The position numbers and the translations under genes were made by a program. Shown here piece by piece: positions 12,381 to 23,985 of a stretch of 64,000 nucleotides of DNA. The stretch comes from Dactylonectria macrodidyma. Taxonomy: Eukaryota > Ascomycota > Sordariomycetes > Hypocreales > Nectriaceae. Position 1 is the first letter of the stretch; the number at the start of each line of letters is the position of its first letter. Below the pieces are notes generated by a model. The model saw only the letters and a program-made list of their open reading frames with translations. It was not told where the DNA came from and did no database searches. Location: contig JAGMUV010000005.1 in assembly GCA_020744425.1 (NCBI GenBank), forward strand, positions 992,001 to 1,056,000. The letters are read 5' to 3'.

Positions 12381-13895
12381 ATGAGCGTAAGTCATTATTT
12401 TGCTCTGCTTCATCCTCCGGCTTAATCACCTTCGATGAATGTTGGCCCTTGGATTGCTGTCCATCGCATTGGCCAACTTCCTCGATCTTGCGACGCCGCT
12501 GCACCGTCAGCCTCACCCACCCCCCTTTCCATCGCATCACAATCCATTGCCCACATCGTAACTTGAATCTGTGACATTTCGCTGACCATGCATCGCTAGT
12601 ACGGGTTAGTAACACATTGCACAACGACCACCCGCGTCTTCGACGCGGTCTGAACTCCTGACTGACCCTGATTACACAGATACGGCGGACAGAACCCCTA
12701 TGACCAGCAGGACAATAGCTATGGCAATGGTGGCAATGGCAACTATGGAGGATACGGCCAGACCAACGCTTCCCAAGGAGGCTACGGTGGAGGTGAGACT
12801 GAACTGCCATGCCGCCTAGGCGATTTAACCTGGATCGCCACTAACTCGCATCAGGTTCTAACGTCGAGATGGCTCCTCTGGCCTACAACGCCAGCTCATT
12901 CGGGCACGGCGACCCCAATGCTATCCTGAACGAGTGCCGTGATATCGACCGCGGCATCGAGAACGTCGAGAAGAACCTTGAGCAGCTCCGTATTCTTCAA
13001 CAACGCACTCTCGATGATGCCGACAGCTCATCAAACAGCGCCGCAAACCGCCAGCTGGAGGCTCTCTCCACCGAGACCATGGCCCTCTACCGCGGTCTTA
13101 CAGAGCGCGTCCGCACCGTCAAGTCCAACCCCGAGTCACAGAGCCCCAAGAACAGCCCCCAAGTCAGCCGCGTCGACCGCCGACTCAAGGATGCCATTCG
13201 ACAATACCAATCGGTCGAGTCTCAGTTCTCCAAGCGCACCCAAGAACAGATGGCCCGCCAGTACCGCATTGTCCGCCCCGATGCCTCAGAGCAAGAGATC
13301 CGCGAAGCTGTTGAGGATACTAGTGGTCGACAGGTCTTTAGCCAGGCTATGATGCAGAGCGACCGTCAGGGTCACGCCCGAGCTGCTCTCTCAGCCGTCC
13401 AGGACCGACACGCTGCCCTCGCTAAGATTGAGCAGCAGATGAACGAGCTCTCTCAACTGTTCATCGACATGGACACCCTGGTTGTCCAGCAGGAGGCCGC
13501 CGTCACCCAGATTGAGCAGAAGGGCGAGGAGGTTGTCGAGAACCTCGACAAGGGTAATGAGGAGATTGGCGTCGCAGTTAACACCGCCCGCAAGACCCGC
13601 AAGAAGAAGTGGCTCTGCCTGGGTATCTGTGGTAAGTTTCTGTTCGTGACGCTTCACACAAACATTTGGCTGACTTGCTCCAGTGATCATTATCCTGATT
13701 ATCGTCATCATCGTGGTCATCTACGTCATGGTTATCAAGCCCAAGAACGACAAGCGAAGCCTCGTCGACAGCCTCGAGGTCGTCAACAGACTCGCCATCC
13801 GCGCACCTATTGCCCCTCGCATCGAGGGCACAAGCGAAACCCTGGGCAAGATCACTAGACAGAGACTTCACCTCCCGCAGATGGCGCAAAACTAA
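12381..13895 (+). CDS. SSO1: Plasma-membrane syntaxin (Qa-SNARE), SSO1 family
   Basis: Inferred exons: 12381-12386, 12600-12604, 12680-12792, 12855-13631 and 13684-13895, giving 370 aa. Exon 1 is ATGAGC and exon 2 is a 5-nt microexon (TACGG); together they give an N-terminus MSYGYGGQNPYDQQ, and all four introns have good donor and branch sites. Residues 1-50 are Gly/Tyr/Gln-rich. A Habc-type helical domain follows, then the Qa-SNARE motif with the QLFIDMDTLVVQQEAAV core, a basic KTRKKKW stretch, and a membrane anchor (VIIILIIVIIVVIYVMVI, 301-318). SSO-type t-SNAREs pair with SEC9 and SNC to fuse secretory vesicles with the plasma membrane, chiefly at growing hyphal tips. Two oddities are the microexon and a 52-residue tail after the anchor; most syntaxins end close to the membrane. 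If the microexon is not used, the next start in frame is 12869. Confidence 0.93.
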
Positions 13896-14831
13896 ATGCA
13901 GCCAACGCACGTTGCATCTGACGCCGAACGAACGCCATTAGAGTGGCATCCGTGCCGTTGGGCAACGAACCTAGAGCTGATGCATGTACACGAGCATGCA
14001 GGGTCGGTTAAGAGTCTTGTACACCGACTTTGACTTAGACCCAATCATTTCTCGCTGTTGGGATAGACACGATGCGCCATGGGCGCAGGATGGGAGAGAA
14101 AAAATACGAGTCCCTCGATTCGGAGAACCGAGGATGAGGGGATACCGGGGAGGGCTACTTGGGCAATCGCTGCCGAACAATTTTTTTTTACTTGCGTTTT
14201 GTTTATCACTGACTGGATCTCTCGCTCTCGCTGTTTCCCATGTTTTTAGCCTCGATGCCAACTGCTATCTTATTGGAAGAACGCTAAGGGGGGGGGTTTT
14301 GTTCGAATTCCCATTCTGGAGTTGTTCTTGTCCATTGCATTTGTTAGGGGCGTTCATACTATTGAGTTTTAATCACATATTCCGTTCCTCTAATAGCTAT
14401 GGAGCACTCTTTTTCAAAGCAGTGATATATGGTAACTGGTGGCCGCTAACGTGACGTCTGTCTATCTACTTTTTACGCTAAAGTAGAAGTCCCAACTATA
14501 TGCCCGTAATGCTGTGTGATGAGATATTGAAAACTACCGTGCTTAAACAAGCATTCTTTCATGGTTCTAAGGTGCCTGGTCCACCTATTCATAAATGTAG
14601 CAACATATTTATGCCATATAGTAGATTGATTCAAGGGTGGTGTCCTTCGGCTGATGCCGAGAGCTTTGCCTATGACCAAGTTAGATCGACCGCTAGTTAA
14701 GAGAGATTCCGAAGAGACATACCTTTCAAGAGTTGGTTGTTCCCACGGTATATCTGCCTTTCAGCATTGGCATTTCGAGTTATGAGGAAGCTCCATCTTC
14801 ACGGATGTGTATTGAACCCCTCAGTGCCTGC
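13896..14831. other. Convergent intergenic region
   Basis: 3' flank of the syntaxin gene, converging on the minus-strand orphan at 14832. It becomes AT-richer towards the middle. I see no gene or repeat. Confidence 0.5.
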
Positions 14832-15545
14832 CTAATCACCCGCCTTGGACTTTTCCTTCACATCCTCGTCTCCCACAACTGCCACTTCCGGTGCGTCCTC
14901 ATCCTCGACTTGTTGCTGCTGGTGTCCTAGCACAGCGCGCCTCTTCTCTCCCTCGTCAACGACCTTCTTCAGCACGCCCATCCGGCGACGAAAGTCTTCG
15001 GCCAGCCCCTCGACATCCTCGCGGCCCAGCGAGGTGCCGCTGCCGGAGCTCGGCAGGCTGTCCGGGCGCATGTCGACGGGCTCGTGCTCGACGCCCTTGA
15101 CGCGGAGCATGAGGGCGGCCCCGCCGCCGGCGCGGCGGTCGTCCTCGCCGGCGTCGTCGCCCTCGTTCTGCTGGACGGCGACGCTGGAACCCGTCACGGC
15201 GAAGCTAGGGCTCATGCTGGACGCCCACGAGACGGCCCAGCGTCCCGGATCGCCGGCGGGAGCGGCGGCGAGGTCGACGACGAGCGCGCGGTGGGAGGGG
15301 TCCGCGGTGGTGGCGGCGGCCGCGGCGAGCACTGACGGGTCGTCGTCGGCGAAGATGTAGTGAACGCGCGGGTGGACGGTAGCGTTGGTAGTGGCGTTGG
15401 TGAGGAGTGTGAAGAGCGGCTCGAATGGCGGTAGAGGAGGTGCAGCATCCTCGGGGATGTCGGAATCGCGATGGACGAGGTCATCGTGTTCAGCAGCTGT
15501 CGCTGGCTGGGGAGACTGGTCCCTATCGGCGGCGGCGGTAGACAT
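14832..15545 (-). CDS. Conserved-looking fungal hypothetical protein
   Basis: An intronless frame of 237 aa with an ATG at 15545 and very high third-position GC. The N-terminus is polar and Ala/Pro-rich. Residues about 60-125 form the only ordered-looking part: VHYIFADDDPSVLAAAA, then RALVVDLAAAP and GRWAVSWASSMSPSFAVTGSSV, which suggests a small alpha/beta unit. The rest is acidic and ends in a charged, coiled-coil-like tail (EDFRRRMGVLKKVVDEGEKRR) and KEKSK. There is no signal peptide, membrane segment or known catalytic motif. I do not recognise the family. The coding nature is supported by the length, the codon bias and the shape of the ordered block. Confidence 0.7.
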   Translation of the reverse strand: MSTAAADRDQSPQPATAAEHDDLVHRDSDIPEDAAPPLPPFEPLFTLLTNATTNATVHPRVHYIFADDDPSVLAAAAATTADPSHRALVVDLAAAPAGDPGRWAVSWASSMSPSFAVTGSSVAVQQNEGDDAGEDDRRAGGGAALMLRVKGVEHEPVDMRPDSLPSSGSGTSLGREDVEGLAEDFRRRMGVLKKVVDEGEKRRAVLGHQQQQVEDEDAPEVAVVGDEDVKEKSKAGD

Positions 15546-16920
15546 TGTGAAGCGGCGCAGGGGTGGTGTGAGCGGCTGTGGTGTTTGGAGGCGACAACTG
15601 CCACTCTGAGGGCATCATTAGAGGCGATGGCTCAGTGGTGATGAAAGATGTCCCGCAAGGTCGCAGCTTGCTCGATGAGGACGCATGCATCCGTGGGGAA
15701 CCTGGAAGGCTGAGCTCGGGGTTGTTGAGGTCCTGAGGATGACGGAAGCAGCATGGGGCTTATCATATCTTATCGCCACGTGCCGGAAGCTCGCTGGGTC
15801 GCGACCTAGGTAGGAAGTGAAACCAGTTCTGGCTGGGGTAATGTGATTTGACATGTGACAGCCTTCGAATTAAGATATTCTATTCCGTCAAGCTTCCATC
15901 ATCCATCAATCATCCATGTGCCGCCGGTAGTGACCTGGTCCTGGTCATTAATCCTCAACAACTCGCGGGATAAGCCAAAACCACCACAGCAATTCGCCAA
16001 AGTACTGAATGCCTCATTGGGTAAGCCCGCCAACCGGGTCATCTGCAACAGCCGGGGCCGGGAACCCAAACTCGGCAAACTGGTTGTAGTTCAATTTCGC
16101 GCCGTCATCCGTGGATGGGGATCGATTATCCTCCCTTGCAACGCCTGCGTGGTGGGGGCGGCAGAACACTCAATGCGACGTAGCTGCACACCCTCACGGT
16201 CGCTTTAGTGCTCCCGTGCCCAACCAGAACGCCCGGACTTGCTGCAGGTTGGCGAAGCTCTTCCTGCGCCATCAGCGCCATCAAAGAACGCGTTGCGTGC
16301 CGGCTCACAACAGTTGCTGTTAACTCGGAAATGCAACCGGTTGTTAGTCCGACATATCCCGCATCGCAAATGCCCTAGCACTGTGAGGTAATGAATGATG
16401 ACGGAGCAGTAGAGCTGGTGTTCGGATGACTGATACCGAGGCAGAACCACGTTGGGATCGGGCGAGACAGGTGATGCAATCAAATTGTAGGTACTCAGGC
16501 TGAGCTTCTGTTGTCCAGAGATGCACCAAGAACCACCAAGACAGCAAAGCCCCCTTCGCAGCCAGAAAACGCCGTCCCGTCTATTGAGTGTATGAAATCT
16601 ACAAAAAAAATGTGTCCCTCGCTTTTGCTCCTGTTAGGAGAACCATTTTCCGTCGCCCATCCCAGGTTGATTGATGTTGAGAGACCGGCTGCGCAACCCA
16701 ACCAAGACATAAATGCAACCAAGGAAATACATAAGAGAGACGCAATAAGGGAAAAGGCGACAATAAAAGAACAAGGACTCCAGAAAATGCCACCGTCCGT
16801 GATACCTTGGAAAGAAACGCCGCCTCCGTATCCTTCTAGTTTCGTAATCCCAGGCCACAGGCTAAATAACTTCGAGTTGTCACGTAACGATGACGAGGAT
16901 GCAATTTCCTCCAATCTTCC
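15546..16920. other. Intergenic region, includes chitinase 3' flank
   Basis: Holds the upstream region of the 14832-15545 gene and the 3' flank of the chitinase. On the minus strand a frame stays open for about 140 codons directly after the chitinase stop (see findings). Otherwise I see nothing. Confidence 0.45.
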
Positions 16921-18325
16921 TCAGGAAGAGTGCAGCGCGCGGAAACCAGCCGCAATCAAGCTTCTCGACTTGTCTTTTGAATCTGCTGGGCCGTTCCAGT
17001 AAAAAAGCCCCTACATGCGACCGTTCGTTAGCAAACTAACCCAACATGAAAAGTGCGGCATGTCGACGTGGGGAAGGATGAACATGTCGATGGAGTTTGA
17101 GACAGAAATGCAAGCCAACAAAAGACATGATCACTGCTAATAATAGATGGTTTGTACTTACCCCTAGTCCCTTTTGTTTGCAGAATCCAGCCTTGATTTT
17201 GACAGTGTCTGGGTTGTCATATGTAATGAAACCGCCATCGGAACTCGTGCATTGCGCTGCGACGTGGCGTTTGTCGACAACCTCCTTGGATCCTTTGCGC
17301 GGGAGTTGGTTGTACTCAAAGGTGCCGTCATCGCCGCCTCCGCCGCGGAACTTTTGGCCAGGTCCCGTGGCGTGGAGAAAGCTGCGTCCGTACGTCGGGA
17401 TGCCAAGGAGAATCTTCTGGGCCGGGAAGCCGTGAGACATGAGGTACGACACTCCTGATGACCCGGACGTCTCGTCTTTGCTCATGGCGTACAGCTGTGA
17501 GTGATGTCCACTCTTGGGTGTCCACGGTCCGAAAAAGTCGTAAGCCATCAGGTTCACAAAGTCGAGGTAGTCGGAAATGACGGGGAGGTCGATAAACTGC
17601 AGCACGGCTTTGTTTGCCGGCAGAGCGGCCGTGAGAATATAATGGTCCTCGGGAAGGTGAATGCGGACGGCTGCCAGCAGAGCAAGAAAGTCGTACCCTT
17701 GTTTGGCATCACAGGGATACTCCCATGCGACTTTTACGAGGTTTGTAAATTAGCCCTCGGCGTCCCGAAACGAATTGGATGGGCAAGTCCTTTGGGCAGA
17801 CACTTACTGTCGATCCCATCCAGGCCCGACGCCTCGACAAGGCCTCGAGCGGAGCGGGCAAAGTTGTCCCGCAGCAGCGTGCTCGAGGCCACGATGGGAA
17901 ACACTTCGGACGAGTTTCCTCCTCCGATAGATAAGATGACCTGGAGATGAGGGTGCTTCTGTTTGAGGTGCATGAGGGAGCCTAGTCCGCCTTGGACGCC
18001 GTCCACTGGGGCTCCAGCGTCCGCCCACTCGTCGCTCAGCTAAAAATCACGGGCCCGAATCAGCGCTGTAATTCCCTCCGCGGCAATTCATGCGAAACTG
18101 CCGTGTCCAAGTCCATGTCCATGTGAAATTCCGTGGGCAACTTACGAAAACACCGCCGTCCGCAGAGACGCTCGCATACGCGTAGTAGACATGGTTGATG
18201 CAGCTGTAATTAAGCATCCCTGGAGTGTCGCCCTGGTATATCCGGAAGTTGGGGAAGTACACAGCGTTGGTGAACATGACGTTGGACACGCTCGAGGCGA
18301 TCCGCGACTTGCGCGAAGGGCTCAT
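16921..18325 (-). CDS. GH18 chitinase
   Basis: Four exons on the minus strand: 18325-18146, 18039-17808, 17730-17162 and 17010-16921, giving 356 aa. Introns are 106, 77 and 151 bp; each splice keeps the frame and restores a family motif. The GH18 barrel is clear: NAVYFPNFRIY (strand 1), the substrate-binding motif ILSIGGG (95-101), the catalytic segment DGIDIAWEYP (134-143) with acid Glu141, NLMAYDFFGPW, and the final GLFYWN. The middle Asp of the usual DxxDxDxE is Ala139. The chitinase insertion region with FEYNQL and ITYDN is present. No signal peptide is seen: the N-terminus is MSPSRKSRIASSV followed at once by the first barrel strand. The enzyme may therefore be intracellular or exported unconventionally, unless an upstream exon was missed. 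No carbohydrate-binding module is present. Confidence 0.9.
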
Positions 18326-21300
18326 GGCGACGACGGCGAAAAGAAAAGGCTCAAAGGTCTCGATTCAGACGAGCCAAACCAAACATGTATGTCGGCTCGA
18401 GGAGGAGGTAAGCGAAGGACTTCGAGTTGTAAGCGGACGTGAGCTGTTTTGTACACGGCATGCCTCAACCACCCTGTGGCTCGGAGCTCAGTTGGAACAA
18501 GGAGCTATGAGCTGGACAGGATAATCAGGCATCAAGGGTGGCAGAGCAAATGTCTGAACTGTGGGCGAGAAGGATTGTGGTGATCTATATAAGAATCCCA
18601 GGGCAGACAAGACAGCACGGCGACATGCGACCTGGACTCTGTCGGAGCCAGCTGGCTGGTGCTCCGGCTGGTGGTGGAGCAGGGACCAGTCTCCAAATTA
18701 CGGGAGGGTCTAGGATTCAGCGAAACCATGATGCATGACATAATTGCGGGGAGCCGTCAGTAGTATGGATGATGAGACCTGAAGAATCGTGGGTGCTGGG
18801 AGGCAGAGCTGAGAAGAGCCACCGAGGAGGATCCAGGGCGACCGTGGGAAGATGCTCCCCCTCGGAACCGCGTTTGCTGGCGCTGCCCGGGCGTGATTAG
18901 TCCACTTGGAAATGCTGGGGCCACACTAATTCGGGCCTGCTTTTTGATGCTGGATGGATGTCCAGCCGCCTTCCGTACTTGGCATGCCAGCCAGCGTTGG
19001 ACCGTGGCACGCAGGCTCAACGGCGACACCGCTCATTTCGTCTATCCAAGGGTAAGTAAGGGAAGACGCCGATTCGAGTCCTGAAGAAGCCGCCTAGAAC
19101 GCAGTAGAAGGCAACCAGAACACACGGCCATCGAGTCTGCGGTCCTGGCATTGATGGTTGATGAGAATGAGGCCTTTACGTTTGACGAAGATTGTAATCC
19201 TCCCGTTCCGCGCTGGGTTTCGCCCCATCTTTGACGACAAAGATGAAACGGATGACAGGCCAACAAAACAAGACACGTACACCCGTGCTTCGTACACACC
19301 GAGCCGAAAGGAGATGACGCCGTTCCGTTCTGGGGAGATGAGCATGCGATAGCGCGGCTGTACGTTTGTGCATGTGCCTGAGTGTCAGTTGGATGTGTGT
19401 GTGCGCGTGTGTGTGAGTGAGTGCGTGTGTGTGTGAGTGTGTGAGTGTGTGCGTGTGTGCGCGTGTGTGTGAGTGCCGTCTGCATGTGTGAGAGCGTATA
19501 CTTGTCGGTACCGCTCGTGTGTTTCGCTGTTGGCTGTACTGCTACCGATGTAAGACACCAAAGCTTTGAGTCTCTTGGCCCGTATCCATGGCATAGACCT
19601 CGGCTTTGGCCGGATTGCCGTAGGATCAGAGCAAGGAATCTAGAAGGCTTGACGTGGTCCCATGGATGAAACAGTCTCGCCAACAAAGATGGTACTTGTT
19701 AAACTGCATCATCAACGCGTTGCTTGCGCCTTTAGACGATAGGACTTTTCTCCATGCCCAGAGCCCAGTCCACCAGGGCGAACCAGGACGAGGCGGACGG
19801 GGTACGGGGGTCATGGACTGGGGACTTCCGACTGGGACCTGGGGATTTGGGCAATGGGGGGATGCGCAACACAGAACTAACACTAGGCGAGCCTCCGATA
19901 AGGGCCTCCATCGCCGTGCGGCTCATGGCTCTAGGGCTCCACGGGGCTCCACGGGCTTGCCTGCCATGGAAGTTCTGGAAGGTTGACGAACACTTGGAAC
20001 GCACTAAATGGTGAGATTAGTTCTAAAACCCCCAGGGATGTCGGCTCAACATTCAGTGGAGTGAGACGGCTTCTGTTCAGCTCCCAGTCCCTGTGCTTTC
20101 TTGTCTGTGACTTTTGGCTCTGACTCTTCGACCCCCCTGACACTGTGGCAGCCAAGTCGAGCCAGAACCAAGCATTAATTCTCACCACGAATCGGCTTCT
20201 GAATCCGAATGGCTATCCCGCCAAAGTCTCCGTCACGGCGTCATCCCCGAAACCAGGAAGCCAGTGCCCGACCCACCTACGCAGCGGCTGTGATGCGCCG
20301 CCATCCTGAATGTTAACTTGAGACCAGCGAGCCACTGGACTAGCGACCTGGACTAGCCGCGGCTAAAGAGTACGTAAGGTTGATGATGCTGGATTGCTGG
20401 TAGGTCGACTCTTCCCGTCATGCTGGCGTGACTTATGCTTCGTCCACATGGTAGCTCGGCATGCAACCCTGGACGTCGAGCTTCTCGACACGGAGAGCCT
20501 TGACAGCTTTCTCCATAATTTCCACCTTCCCAACCGTATCCTCGGCAGTGTGTGCAGAGCACGTTACCCTCAACGTAAAGCTGCATGCCACGCTGGCGTG
20601 CTGTGTTTTTATTTCCGAACGGGTGATTTAGTGAAGCTGGGAGCAGTTAGAATACGCAGCCTCCCCTGGTTGCATTAGAATTGGTGTCTCGTTTTCGGTC
20701 AAGTGCTTAATGCACACTGCCGTGGCCAGGTCTGGGTTTGGTTTCCTTCCTTTTGAAATTCATCTTCTCGGCCCGCTGTCCGCTACCAGGCACAAGTTGA
20801 CAAGTCGGAAAGTGGGCGCTAACTGTCGCCGATTACCGACAAGGGAACCCGGAACCATGGTTGTCTTGCTGTTCGGTTCCAGGACGAGGTTGCATGGGGA
20901 TTTATCTGTTTCCATCGACACGGACAGGGTTTGAGGAATCTTCTTTTTCTTTTTTTATTAAAATAAGGGCTCCATTTGGCCGCAGCGACGAAGGGGCAGC
21001 TAATCACTTGACAGCCTGTTGGACTGGCCCGAAAGTGCTCCGTGTTAGGTGCAGAATAATTCTCAGGCTGTTTCGGAAAGCGACTTCAATCCCCGAGATG
21101 ATCATCACCGACAGGTGGAACACCATGGGCAATGCCGTCGGCCAGGCAGCATATGTGCCGACACCCTCAGGACGTCTTTATAAAGGTCAGCCGCCCTGTT
21201 AGTCCATGTGAGTCTGACGCGGACTGTTGAGTTGGTGGTAAGACTGCGCGGCGCATTTTCAGGTTGAGAGACAACCAACAAGCATTATTGATAAGCGATG

Positions 21301-22001
21301 CAGCCAAGGATCTAACACGAGCCCTGGCCGCTCTGGCCGTTTTCGAGTGTTTTCGAGTGTTTTCGTGGATTTTAAGTCGATGAGATCGTGAGTTCCAACT
21401 CCAACCACTGACTAAGAAGTCCAAAACCTTGCACACCGCCGAATGTGACTGATGGATAGAGTTCTTCAACCCTGACCTAGGTATCCATTTTACCTGTAGG
21501 TTGATGAATATTCTCTGCTTTGGCCTCTTTTTCGTACTGTGACTAGATGTTAATCGCTCCGATCCTGGTTAGACGGATGGAGAAGGATGGCCAACAAGAC
21601 TACCCCTCCCTCGCTGAGTGGTCGACTCAACCGCGCTGCCAAATCGAAAAGGGTTTCAAGGCCCAACCGCACATTCTCATCACCAACACGCACATCACAA
21701 TGATCAACCGCGTCAAAGCACACCCACCAAGTGCGAGCGGTGTGACCACCTTCGTCTTCGTCTCTGCAGGGCGATCTGAATGTGATGGCAGCAATTGCCT
21801 TTGTTCTTATGACCGGCCGCAAGCGCCTTTTCTGCTGTTGGTTCTGCATGAGCCATTGGACGTCACACGAATGTGATTGAGGTGGCGCTTCCAAGTCCCA
21901 CGGGGATGCGCTAGATGGAATAAAGAGCATCGAGCCTTCATTCTGTCCGTTGCCGCCCTGCTTCTCCCCAATTGTTATGTTTTTTGAATTCCTCGGCAAC
22001 G
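18326..22001. other. Long gene-free stretch
   Basis: About 3.7 kb with no supported gene. It holds a TG-rich microsatellite (19393-19475) and many short frames on both strands without recognisable content. The left part is the chitinase promoter region, and the last few hundred bases are upstream of the LaeA-like gene. Confidence 0.5.
19393..19475 (+). repeat. TG/GAG-type compound microsatellite
   Basis: About 80 bp made almost wholly of TG/CG dinucleotides interrupted by GAG units (GTGTGAGTGAGTGCGTGTGT and variants). It produces artefactual His/Thr-rich frames on the minus strand. Confidence 0.95.
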
Positions 22002-23322
22002 ATGCACAGTGACGACGATCAACGCTCATTTTCGTTGATATCAATATCAGACATTGGGACAATACATGACCTGACGGAGCAGGATACCGACGAATTCGAA
22101 TTGATATATCGCGACCAAGACGCAGGAAGCTTACTGGAGACTGCGAGCTCAAGCGATTCGACCTCCGTGCCACCTGATTTTCATGCGCATGAATTCGAGC
22201 ATGGCCGCAGATATCACAGCTACAAGAGTGGACGTTATCCATTGCCAAATGATATTGGGGAGCAAGAACGCGAAGAGACTGCCCATGCCTTGATGCTTCA
22301 ACTGATGGTATTTGTTCAATGAGTTGTGATGGGAGCGAGGCCCCATCTCCCAAAAGCCCACATCGCTGACGATTTGCTTCGTCCAGGACGGGAAACTCTT
22401 CTTGTCTGATATAGGCGATGCTCCTCAGAAAATTCTCGACATCGGGACCGGAACGGGTGAGTGGACTTGAGAAGATCGATAAGCCCCGCTGACAGGGTAT
22501 TGGGCAGGAACCTGGGCAATTGATGGTACCATCACACCCGCCGGCTTGTGTCAAGTCCTTTACTGACTGACTAGTGGCCGACTTGTATCCAAGCGCAAGC
22601 GTGGTTGGCACTGACTTGTCCCCGATTCAGCCGAGATGGATGCCAATCAATGCGCGGATGTTTGTTGAGGACTGCGAGGATCCGGAGTGGATGCACGGAT
22701 GTGGCTTTGACCTTGTCCATCTCAGGGGAGTTGCTGGTGTACTCCTCGACTTGGATGCTGTCGTCGCAAATGCCTACTGGTACGATTTTCCAGGATGAGA
22801 ATTTGTGAATCAAACCGGCTGACTAGGAGCAGTAACATAATAAACGGTGGTTGGATCGAACTGCAAGAGTTTGATCCGCTGGTGCTTTGCGACGACGGTA
22901 CCATGGAGGAAGGCGACAAGGTGCGTGAGTTTGGCGACATCTGTGCATGAGGCATTCGTGAGTACGGATGTCCTGCATATGGGAAACAGGACTTGCGACG
23001 GACCCTCGAACACGCCGGCTTCAAACGGATTCAGGTTGTGACCAAGCAAGTCCCCATCTCAGCTTGGTCCTCAGACAAAAAGCTGAAGACCGTCGGTTCA
23101 CTGATGAAGGCCAACATACTGGAAGCTCTCGACGGTTTTGCGGCGAAACCTTTGGTGGCATTGGGAATGTCGGTAAAAGAACGACGTGATTTGGTGGCTG
23201 ATGTGCTTGAGAGCCTTGATGACGATCGGGTTCATCGCTACATCAACTGCCACTTCTGCTATGGGCAGAAGGACGAGCAGGAGGAGGTTGAGACAGATTC
23301 AGACTCAGACTCAGACTCATGA
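22002..23322 (+). CDS. LaeA-like SAM-dependent methyltransferase
   Basis: Six exons: 22002-22307, 22387-22456, 22508-22525, 22575-22779, 22827-22920 and 22990-23322, giving 341 aa. It matches the fungal 'methyltransferase domain / LaeA-like' family in order: RRYHSYKSGRYPLPND (about 68-83), DGKLFLSDIGDAPQKILDIG then TGTGTWAID (SAM motif I), VVGTDLSPIQPRWMP (motif II region), FDLVHLRGVAG, GGWIELQEFDP, an AGF segment and the closing HRYINCHFCYGQK. Many such enzymes sit beside or regulate secondary-metabolite genes, but none are next to this one, so no substrate can be proposed. Exon 3 is only 18 bp. Between CDDGTM and LRRTLEHAGF the model is about 30 residues shorter than I expect for the family, so it may be partly decayed or exon 5/6 may be wrong. 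The C-terminus is an Asp-Ser repeat (TDSDSDSDS). Confidence 0.8.
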
Positions 23323-23985
23323 TCTATTCAGGTGATGGCTCTCTCTTGTGAAGTCGTAGAGGCTTAAGGCTTCGAATCGCAAATCGGGTGGACGCAGAGG
23401 TGTAATGTGGGTAGTTTGAAAATTGTTCGCAAGCGTGAATCCATGAATTTCTCTTCTCGCAGACTGCCTAGCTTTCTATTGAGGGCGGGCACGTCTTACT
23501 GCTCCTGCCTGTGTGTATAGAAGGCACGCACGACACCTCCCGACTTGTCAGGTGTGAAGGTGCCTACCTACCTTAGTACCTTACCTAGAAAGGCCTTGAG
23601 CACTTAGGTACCATCCAGTCCATGTCTCTGCCCATTCTTCGTAATTCCCTCTCCTCGGAATATGGTAGGTGTTAATAAGTGATTTGTTATTGTAACTGGC
23701 ATGGTGGCTACCTCTCTGTTTGTAGTGGCGCTGGTATTTAGCGGCGGCAAGCACTAGCTGACAAACGTCCTCCACAACCGGGCGACCAACGTCACCTGCA
23801 ACAGCTTCTTGCTCCAAAATTACCGAGCTCTAGCTTCACACCCATCCACAACAACTTCGCGATTGTCCCTCTGCACGGCTGACCCGCCGCCTTGAGCGCT
23901 CGCATCTCCTCAGAAAACATTTCGACCGGAAGAGAATAGACCAACAAATTCGATTGCCCGAACTAGCCCTCGGGCTGCGTCAAAC
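23323..23985. other. Intergenic region, YTH1 promoter
   Basis: 3' flank of the methyltransferase and upstream region of YTH1. No gene or repeat was seen. Confidence 0.5.

Noticed and set aside
16511..17002. 163-codon plus-strand frame over the chitinase 3' end
   Set aside because: Antisense to the last chitinase exon, with no domain. Its overlap with another open frame on the opposite strand suggests a composition effect.
19042..19686. 214-codon minus-strand frame with a His/Thr-rich centre
   Set aside because: The centre is a translation of the TG-rich microsatellite; the flanks show no coding features.
21550..22611. 353-codon open frame on the minus strand
   Set aside because: It runs antisense to the left exons and introns of the LaeA-like methyltransferase, has no recognisable domain and its composition looks like reverse-frame translation.
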